DNA of 64,000 nt from Nocardioides sp. Root140. Lineage in GTDB: Bacteria > Actinomycetota > Actinomycetes > Propionibacteriales > Nocardioidaceae. Below, in pieces: positions 59,032 to 64,000 of the stretch; positions within the stretch are counted from its first letter, which is position 1, and every line of letters starts with the position of its first letter. The position numbers and the translations under genes were made by a program. A model generated the notes under the pieces. That model did no database searches, was not told the origin of the DNA, and saw only the letters and a program-made list of their open reading frames with translations. The stretch is taken from positions 1,350,652 to 1,414,651 of the forward strand of contig NZ_LMFI01000010.1 of NCBI RefSeq assembly GCF_001426745.1, in the 5' to 3' direction.

Positions 59032-59667
59032 ATGACCGAAGAACACCGACCCCTCGTCCTGGGCAAGCGCACCGCCGAAGACCTGCTCCGGCGACGCATC
59101 CTGCTCCTCGACTCCCCACTCGACGACGAGATCGGCGCCATGCTCTGCGCCCAGCTCGTGCTCCTCTCGACAGACGACCCGACCACCGACATCAGCCTCT
59201 GGATCAACTCCCCCGGCGGCTCGGTGACCGCCATGCTGGCCATCGCGGACACCATGCGCCTGGTCCCGAACGACGTCTCCACCGTCGTGCTGGGCATGGC
59301 CTACAGCGCCGGCCAGTTCCTGCTGTGCTGCGGCGCCGAGGGCAAGCGGTACGCCCTGCCACACGCCAAGGTGCTGCTCCACCAGGGCTCTTCCGGCATC
59401 GGCGGCAATGCCGTCGACATCGAGCTGCAGGCCGAGGACCTGCGCCACATGCGCGACACCGTGATCGGGATCGTCGCCGAGCGCACCGGCAAGTCCCCCG
59501 AGCAGGTCTTCGAGGACTCCTTGCGCGACCACGTCTTCACTGCGGAGGAGGCCCGGGACTACGGCTGCCTCGACCACCTGGTGACGGACCTCGGCCAGAT
59601 CCGCCCACGCGTCCGTCGTACGACGGGGCTGCGACCGACCGACCCGACCGAGGAGGACGGCCAGTGA
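59032..59667 (+). CDS. clpP: ATP-dependent Clp protease proteolytic subunit (first of pair)
   Basis: A 211-aa ClpP peptidase. The catalytic triad is intact: Ser in [13 protein letters not shown], His in [13 protein letters not shown] and Asp in [10 protein letters not shown]. It lacks a long propeptide. It forms, with the second subunit, the degradation chamber fed by Clp ATPases. The stop overlaps the start of the second clpP (GTGA). No clpX or tig gene is adjacent, so this is probably a second clpP pair rather than the housekeeping locus. Confidence 0.9.
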   Translation: MTEEHRPLVLGKRTAEDLLRRRILLLDSPLDDEIGAMLCAQLVLLSTDDPTTDISLWINSPGGSVTAMLAIADTMRLVPNDVSTVVLGMAYSAGQFLLCCGAEGKRYALPHAKVLLHQGSSGIGGNAVDIELQAEDLRHMRDTVIGIVAERTGKSPEQVFEDSLRDHVFTAEEARDYGCLDHLVTDLGQIRPRVRRTTGLRPTDPTEEDGQ

Positions 59668-60251
59668 GCACCTACACGATCCCCAACGTGGTCAGCCGTA
59701 CGCCGCGAGGCGAGAAGGTGATGGACGTCTACAGCCGCCTCCTCGAGGAGCGGATCGTCTATCTGGGCACGGAGATCGACGACGGGGTGGCCAACGCCCT
59801 GATCGCGCAGATCCTGCACCTGGAGGCCGAGAACCCCGAAGCCCCGATCAACCTCTACATCAACTCGGCGGGCGGCTCGATCACCGCGACCTTCGCGCTC
59901 TACGACACCATCCGCTTCTGCCGGGTGCCGGTGGCGACCACCTGCGTCGGACAGGCCTTCTCCAGTACGGCGCTCCTGCTCGCAGCCGGCGAACCGGGGC
60001 AGCGGACCGTGCTGCCGCACGCCCGGGTGATGCTGCATCAGCCGTCGGGCCAGGGCCGCGGCACCATCCCGGACCTGATCCTGGCCGCGGACGAGATCCT
60101 GCGGGTGCGCGAGGAGATGGAACAGGCGCTGGCCGAGCACACCGGTCAGGATGCCGAGACACTGCGGCGCGACACCGACCGCGACCGCATCTTCCGCGCT
60201 GAGGAAGCCGTCGCCTACGGACTGGCCGACGAGGTGATCAGTCGCAGGTGA
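59664..60251 (+). CDS. clpP: ATP-dependent Clp protease proteolytic subunit (second of pair)
   Basis: A 195-aa ClpP subunit beginning at GTG 59664, overlapping the first clpP by 4 bp. Triad: Ser in [14 protein letters not shown], His in [13 protein letters not shown], Asp in [11 protein letters not shown]. The N-terminal axial-loop region is [20 protein letters not shown]. Actinobacterial ClpP1 and ClpP2 form mixed tetradecamers, so coupling of the two genes is functionally expected. The gene is convergent with a ClgR-like regulator. Confidence 0.9.
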   Translation: MSTYTIPNVVSRTPRGEKVMDVYSRLLEERIVYLGTEIDDGVANALIAQILHLEAENPEAPINLYINSAGGSITATFALYDTIRFCRVPVATTCVGQAFSSTALLLAAGEPGQRTVLPHARVMLHQPSGQGRGTIPDLILAADEILRVREEMEQALAEHTGQDAETLRRDTDRDRIFRAEEAVAYGLADEVISRR

Positions 60252-60276
60252 CCGGGCTCGAGGGACCGGGCGCAGG

Positions 60277-60687
60277 TCAGGCGGCCAGGGCCAGGGGTCC
60301 GCGGAGGGCCCCGACGTCCTGCCGGATCGAGGCCGTTCCGATCGGGCCGGCCGGTACGACGTACAACCGGCGCGCGGCCGCGACGGCCAGGTCGCGCAGG
60401 GTGAGGTCGAGTGCACCGGCCACCGCGGAGAGCACCTCGGAGGAGGGGTCCTTGCGACCACGTTCGACCTCGGAGAGGTACTGGGTCGAGATGCCGGCGC
60501 GGCTGGCGGTCTCGCTCAGCTTCTCCCCACGCATGTGTCGACGCTCGCGGAGCAGCTCGCCGGTCACCTCGCGCCACAGCGGTTCGGGGGTGCGGGGTTC
60601 ATGGGTGCGCGGGTCGGCGGTGCGGGGTCCCGGCGCGCGCACGTCGGGGCGGTCGGACGGCGTACGCAGCGGCAACAGGTGACCCAT
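60277..60687 (-). CDS. XRE-family regulator, ClgR-like
   Basis: A 136-aa helix-turn-helix protein. The HTH (about residues 41-97) reads LLRERRHMRGEKLSETASRA, GISTQYLSEVERGRKDPSSE, VLSAVAGALDLTLRDLAVAA, closely like ClgR (LSEVERGxKxxSSE...ICxALD). ClgR activates clp genes in actinobacteria. The first 35-40 residues are Pro/Arg-rich and may not be translated, with a start at an internal GTG (VTGELLRERR) possible. It is convergent with clpP1-clpP2, and the same dyad occurs in front of clpP and of this gene, which supports both autoregulation and clpP control. Confidence 0.82.
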   Translation of the reverse strand: MGHLLPLRTPSDRPDVRAPGPRTADPRTHEPRTPEPLWREVTGELLRERRHMRGEKLSETASRAGISTQYLSEVERGRKDPSSEVLSAVAGALDLTLRDLAVAAARRLYVVPAGPIGTASIRQDVGALRGPLALAA

Positions 60688-60726
60688 GTCGCGATGCTAG
60701 CCACTGCCTCCGCGCACCCTGCCCGG

Positions 60727-60745
60727 GTTCTGCTCAGGGCAGAAC
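60727..60745 (-). promoter_or_regulatory. Perfect 19-bp dyad upstream of the ClgR-like gene
   Basis: GTTCTGC-TCAGG-GCAGAAC is a perfect inverted repeat with 7-bp arms, 40 bp upstream of the ClgR-like start. Its core CTGC-TCAGG-GCAG fits the CYGC-TNNNG-GCRG pattern seen three times before clpP. TAGCAT about 6 nt before the ATG could be a -10 box for a short-leader or leaderless message. Confidence 0.72.
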
Positions 60746-60888
60746 GCGCTCACCATCAACGTGATGAGCGACGTGGCCAGTCCCCGCGGGCCGTGCCATC
60801 GCACAAGAGTGGGTCTGCGGGAGGATTGGCCGCCGCAGTTCGGGGAACGTTGCCCGATGACCACACATGACCGGAGGGCAACAGACAG

Positions 60889-62079
60889 ATGGCAGACGAC
60901 GACTTCCTCGACGTGATCGAGACCGAGGTGAGCCGCGACCCGCAGAACCTCGCGCTGCGTGAGGACTTCATCACCCTGCTGCTGCAGGCAGACCCGGACC
61001 GCGCCGCCGACGAGCTGACCACGTTCGAGGCCAGTGGGGGCGACCCGGCCCGCGTGCGCGTGTTGCGGGCCCGGGTGATGGCGGCCCGGATCCGGGGCGG
61101 CGCCATGGCACCGCCCAGCGAGCCGGCTGCACCTGCTCCGATCCCGGTTCCTTCGACGGCCGACCTCGATGACGAGACGGCGGAGGAACCCGGCATGTGG
61201 GACGCCGAGCGACCGGCCGTGACGCTGGCCGACGTCGCCGGCCTCACCGAGGTCAAGCAGCATCTCGACGCCACGTTCCTCGCCCCGCTGCGCAACCCCG
61301 AACTTGCTGCGGCCTTCGGACAGACGCCCGGCGGCTCCCTGCTCATGTATGGCCCTCCGGGCTGCGGCAAGACCTTCATCGCGCGCGCGATCGCGGGTGA
61401 CCTCGGGGCCTCCTTCATCCACGTGACCCTTGCCGACCTGTTGAGCAAGTGGATCGGGGACAGCGAGAAGGCGATCCAGAGCGTCTTCCGGAATGCGCGG
61501 GCGGCCGCGCCCTGCGTGATCTTCTTCGACGAGTTCGACGCGCTCGGTGGGCGGCGTACGTCCGGCGGCGGCGGCTCGCAGTCGATGCGGATGATCGTGA
61601 CGCAGTTGCTCGAGGAGCTCGACGGTGTGTCGAGCCAGAACGACGGCGTCTACTTCCTGGCGGCGACCAACCGGCCATGGGACATCGACCCCGCCCTTCG
61701 CCGCCCCGGTCGCATCGACAAGACCGTGCTCGTGCTGCCGCCCGACACGGTCGCCAGGGCCGCGATCCTCCAGGGCGACCTCAAGGACAAGCCGACCGAC
61801 GGCGTCGACGTGGCCAAGGTGGCCGCCGCGACCGAGGGCTTCTCGGGCGCCGACATCGCGTCCGTGGTGAAGGTGGCCCTGCAACAGGCACTCAGCGCGT
61901 CGATGCGGGCAGGCAGCGTCTGCCCGGTGACGACCGACGCGCTACTGGCCGCGGCATCCGAGGTCACGCCGTCGACGACGGCGTGGTTCGACCAGGTGGC
62001 ACCGGTTCTCGAGTACGGCGTCGACGACGGCACGTTCGACCAGGTGCGGGCCTACCGAGTGAAGCGAGGAATGCGATGA
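60889..62079 (+). CDS. AAA+ ATPase (SpoVK/FtsH/Vps4-like) with helical N-terminal region
   Basis: A 396-aa AAA+ protein. Residues 1-70 form TPR-like helices (ETEVSRDPQNLALREDFITL, LRARVMAARIRGG). A Pro/Ala linker leads to the ATPase (about 110-345): Walker A YGPPGCGKTFIARAIAG, Walker B CVIFFDEFDALGG, sensor 1 FLAATNRPWDIDPALRR, arginine finger RRPGRIDKT, and a C-terminal helical bundle (TEGFSGADIASVVKVALQQA). Such classical AAA proteins unfold or remodel partner proteins. It is coupled by ATGA to the next gene, its presumed partner. CGGAGGG lies upstream of the ATG. No protease domain is present. Confidence 0.85.
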   Translation: MADDDFLDVIETEVSRDPQNLALREDFITLLLQADPDRAADELTTFEASGGDPARVRVLRARVMAARIRGGAMAPPSEPAAPAPIPVPSTADLDDETAEEPGMWDAERPAVTLADVAGLTEVKQHLDATFLAPLRNPELAAAFGQTPGGSLLMYGPPGCGKTFIARAIAGDLGASFIHVTLADLLSKWIGDSEKAIQSVFRNARAAAPCVIFFDEFDALGGRRTSGGGGSQSMRMIVTQLLEELDGVSSQNDGVYFLAATNRPWDIDPALRRPGRIDKTVLVLPPDTVARAAILQGDLKDKPTDGVDVAKVAAATEGFSGADIASVVKVALQQALSASMRAGSVCPVTTDALLAAASEVTPSTTAWFDQVAPVLEYGVDDGTFDQVRAYRVKRGMR

Positions 62080-63827
62080 AGTGGCGCAAGAAGGACGGCG
62101 CGACCGTCGACCCGATCGAGCGGGACGTCGACCTGGCCTGGGAGCTGTTCGAGGCTCAGCCGACGCACCCCGAGATCGCCCGCCTCGCCTCGCGCGTGCT
62201 GGCACAACAGCCGGGTCGCAACGGCACCCGAATCCTGCTCGCCCTTCACCTCAAGGAGTGCGGTGAGACTGACGAGGCCCGCAAGCTGCTGCTGCAGGTG
62301 GCCGGTCAGCGCGACCGGTTCTTCGGTGACGTCGTCCGCAAGCTGCGCGACCTCGAGCAGTACGAGTGCAACTACGACGAGGCCCGCAAGTGGGCCGAGA
62401 TCGCGCTCCGCGAGGACCAGGAGTCCTGGCTCGACGTGATGGAGCTCGGTGCCGCCACGGCGATGTCCGGGGACCTCGAGGCCGGCTGGCGGCTGCTCGA
62501 CGAGGGCACCGCGATGTGCGGTCGCACCAACGCCGAGCTGCTGCCCGATGCCTTGGTCAAGCGCGCGATCAACCTGTTGCAGAGCTGGGCACCGCCGGAG
62601 CGCTTCATCCCGGCCGCCGAAGAGGCGATCCGGGCAGACGCGTCCTCCGAGTTCATCGGCGGACCGCTGGCCTGGTCCTATGTGCACGAGGGGCGCTTCG
62701 ACGAAGCCGAGGAACTCTCCCTGCGTCTGCTCCGCGCCGATCCGATGGACGGCGTGGCCGAGAGCGTGCTCACCCTGATCCGTAAGTGGCGCGCCATCGT
62801 CGACAAGGGTGAGGTCACGCTCGCCGAGATCCACGCGTCCGGCGTGATCGACATGGCCTGGACCCAGATGCGCGACCAGCTGCTCGGCACCGACATCGAC
62901 TCTTCGTTGGCAGCGCTCGATCCGGTGCTGCCCGCCGAACTCGCCGCCGCACTGCGCCCGCCTCTCGACGAGCAGGGCGCTCGCGAGTCCGCGGGCGAAC
63001 GCGAGATCGCCGCCTGGCACGACGGCCAGGAGCCGGGCACCGGCGCATTGTGGGGAGTCGAGGGCGACTTCCGGCTGATGTCGAGCGCTGAGATCGACGC
63101 GATGGACGAAGCCATCGAGGCGGACCCCGAGGCCTGGCCGCAGTGGCAGGCTGATGAGATCGCCGAGTACTTCTCGCAGGTGATGACCGACGACAACGGC
63201 GGCTACCTGATCGCGACCATCGACAGCGTCGTGGTCCGCCGTGCCGGTGTCGACGACGTCACGGTCGCACCCAAGCTGGCCGACTGGTTCTGGGATCGCG
63301 TTGCAGCCTTCGGTGGCCGTGACCCGCGGCCGCTGGCTCGACCCGAGGCGGGACCGTCCACGGAGGAGCCCGTGGACGACGTGGAACCGACGGCTCCCCC
63401 GCTCGACCCGAGCCCGGAGGTGCTGGCCGAGCTCGACCGGCTCAACGCCGCCTGCCTGGCCGCGCCGAGTGCCGTCGAGCCCCAGGTGGAGCTGTGGAAG
63501 GCAGTGTCGGCACTTGACCGCTGGGTGTTCATCAACCGCGGTACGCCGGAACAGCCGCGGCCCTACGCACTCACGTCACCGGACGGCCCGATGCTGGCCG
63601 TCTTCAGCAGCGCCACCCGGGCACAGGTCGCCGCCGACTCCGGCGGTCTGGTTGCCGAGGGCGCCTCCGTCCCCCTGCTCGCCGTACCCCTGCCCGCAGC
63701 GCTCGACTGGGCGATGTCGTTCGGCCAGAGTGGCGTCGTCGGGGTGACCATCGACCACCCGCAGATCGGCGCCTGGTGTCCCATGCCGAACCTGGCTCCC
63801 CTGCGTCAGATGCGCGAGCAGCCGTAG
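62076..63827 (+). CDS. TPR-repeat protein with SseB-like C-terminal region, partner of AAA+ ATPase
   Basis: A 583-aa protein. The N-terminal about 230 residues are TPR-like repeats (FEAQPTHPEIARLASRVLAQ, LHLKECGETDEARKLLLQVA, YDEARKWAEIALREDQESWL, EGRFDEAEELSLRLLRADPM). The middle part has an aromatic, acidic block (MDEAIEADPEAWPQWQADEI, AEYFSQVMTDDNGGYLIATI). After an acidic Pro linker (about 415-440) the last 140 residues resemble SseB-type domains (ALDRWVFINRGTPEQPRPYA, PMLAVFSSATRAQVAADSGG). Overlap with the AAA gene and a lone position suggest an obligate pair of unknown function, cytosolic. Confidence 0.7.
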   Translation: MKWRKKDGATVDPIERDVDLAWELFEAQPTHPEIARLASRVLAQQPGRNGTRILLALHLKECGETDEARKLLLQVAGQRDRFFGDVVRKLRDLEQYECNYDEARKWAEIALREDQESWLDVMELGAATAMSGDLEAGWRLLDEGTAMCGRTNAELLPDALVKRAINLLQSWAPPERFIPAAEEAIRADASSEFIGGPLAWSYVHEGRFDEAEELSLRLLRADPMDGVAESVLTLIRKWRAIVDKGEVTLAEIHASGVIDMAWTQMRDQLLGTDIDSSLAALDPVLPAELAAALRPPLDEQGARESAGEREIAAWHDGQEPGTGALWGVEGDFRLMSSAEIDAMDEAIEADPEAWPQWQADEIAEYFSQVMTDDNGGYLIATIDSVVVRRAGVDDVTVAPKLADWFWDRVAAFGGRDPRPLARPEAGPSTEEPVDDVEPTAPPLDPSPEVLAELDRLNAACLAAPSAVEPQVELWKAVSALDRWVFINRGTPEQPRPYALTSPDGPMLAVFSSATRAQVAADSGGLVAEGASVPLLAVPLPAALDWAMSFGQSGVVGVTIDHPQIGAWCPMPNLAPLRQMREQP

Positions 63828-63925
63828 GCGAGGCGTGATCGGCGCTGGCCCGGCTTCCGAGCTGGCCGCGGCCGAGCGCACGTCATTGAGGGGCACGACC
63901 CGGCGCCAGCCTCTAGCCTGACCGC

Positions 63926-64000
63926 ATGGTGACCAAGATCAGGGCATCGGGGCTCGAGGCGTTGGAGTTGTCCTCCCTGCTGCTGCAACGTCGCAGGTTG
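63926..64000 (+). CDS. Start of an unidentified gene (cut by window edge)
   Basis: An ATG at 63926 opens a frame of 25 codons to the window end (VTKIRASGLEALELSSLLLQ, RRRL). GC3-rich codons and a clear start region suggest a real gene, but the fragment is too short to identify. A GTG one codon later is an alternative start. Confidence 0.45.
   Translation, partial: MVTKIRASGLEALELSSLLLQRRRL

Noticed and set aside
1..64000. tRNA, rRNA, insertion sequence or prophage genes
   Set aside because: No transposase, integrase or phage protein was found among plausible reading frames, and no tRNA or rRNA-like sequence was noticed. A covariance-model scan was not possible, so small RNAs may be missed.

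Overview
The window is a 64 kb stretch of high-GC chromosomal DNA from an actinobacterium, most likely a Nocardioides-like member of the Nocardioidaceae. The evidence is the codon bias, frequent GTG starts, ATGA/GTGA translational coupling, two mycothiol-type (MDMPI/DinB) proteins, a DUF222-HNH protein, a tandem clpP pair with a ClgR-like regulator, and SigE-family and ECF42-type sigma factors. No rRNA, tRNA, CRISPR array, insertion sequence or prophage was recognised. About 67 protein genes are supported, along with one clear pseudogene, one gene fragment and a set of DNA sites read directly from the sequence.

Layout. 1-12.9 kb is a mixed housekeeping and stress region: a flavin monooxygenase (cut by the window edge) divergent from poxB, a secreted BNR-repeat protein, small enzymes, a DUF222-HNH protein, an acetyltransferase/anti-sigma/sigma operon, and a TetR gene divergent from a VOC/DoxX operon across a perfect operator. 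12.9-24.0 kb is a co-directional CoA-thioester catabolic cluster: two acyl-CoA dehydrogenases, a nitronate-monooxygenase-like protein, thiolase, two crotonases, an SDR, a class III CoA-transferase and an MFS importer, headed by a LysR regulator. Together they could import, CoA-activate and beta-oxidise an organic acid that I cannot name. 24.0-31.3 kb holds a SulP transporter with a divergent MerR regulator, an SMP-30 lactonase, a 2H phosphoesterase, a NarL-type two-component system, a FAD oxidase and an orphan immunity-like protein. 31.4-35.5 kb is a compact GntR - creatininase-family hydrolase - secreted esterase - AbgT transporter operon whose promoter, operator and (probably leaderless) start codon overlap.

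35.5-45.3 kb contains a broken MDMPI-family gene, a peptidase E homologue, a VanR/VanS-like system divergent from vanY/vanZ-like genes, and an ECF42-type sigma island. In that island the sigma gene lies among two YciI/DGPF genes and a DUF6069 membrane-protein gene, and all three of those have the same promoter signature (TGTCGNATC-N10-CGTTCGTRG). A lower-GC islet follows, with two small coupled genes and a decayed copy of the sigma gene 3' end. 45.3-50.6 kb carries a two-subunit molybdenum hydroxylase and a polar amino-acid ABC importer. 50.7-58.5 kb has a DHFR-like protein, a protealysin-type M4 protease fused to a seven-repeat propeller, a FAD monooxygenase with a 21-bp minisatellite, a methyltransferase, and an ECF-SnoaL sigma factor coupled to a second DUF6069 gene.

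58.5-64 kb has a NUDIX hydrolase, clpP1-clpP2 with three tandem 13-bp dyads upstream, a convergent ClgR-like regulator with the same dyad in front of it, and a translationally coupled AAA+ ATPase / TPR-SseB-like pair.

The most interesting material is regulatory: repeated motifs that link a regulator to its probable targets within the window, above all at the ECF42 island and the clpP/ClgR-like locus.
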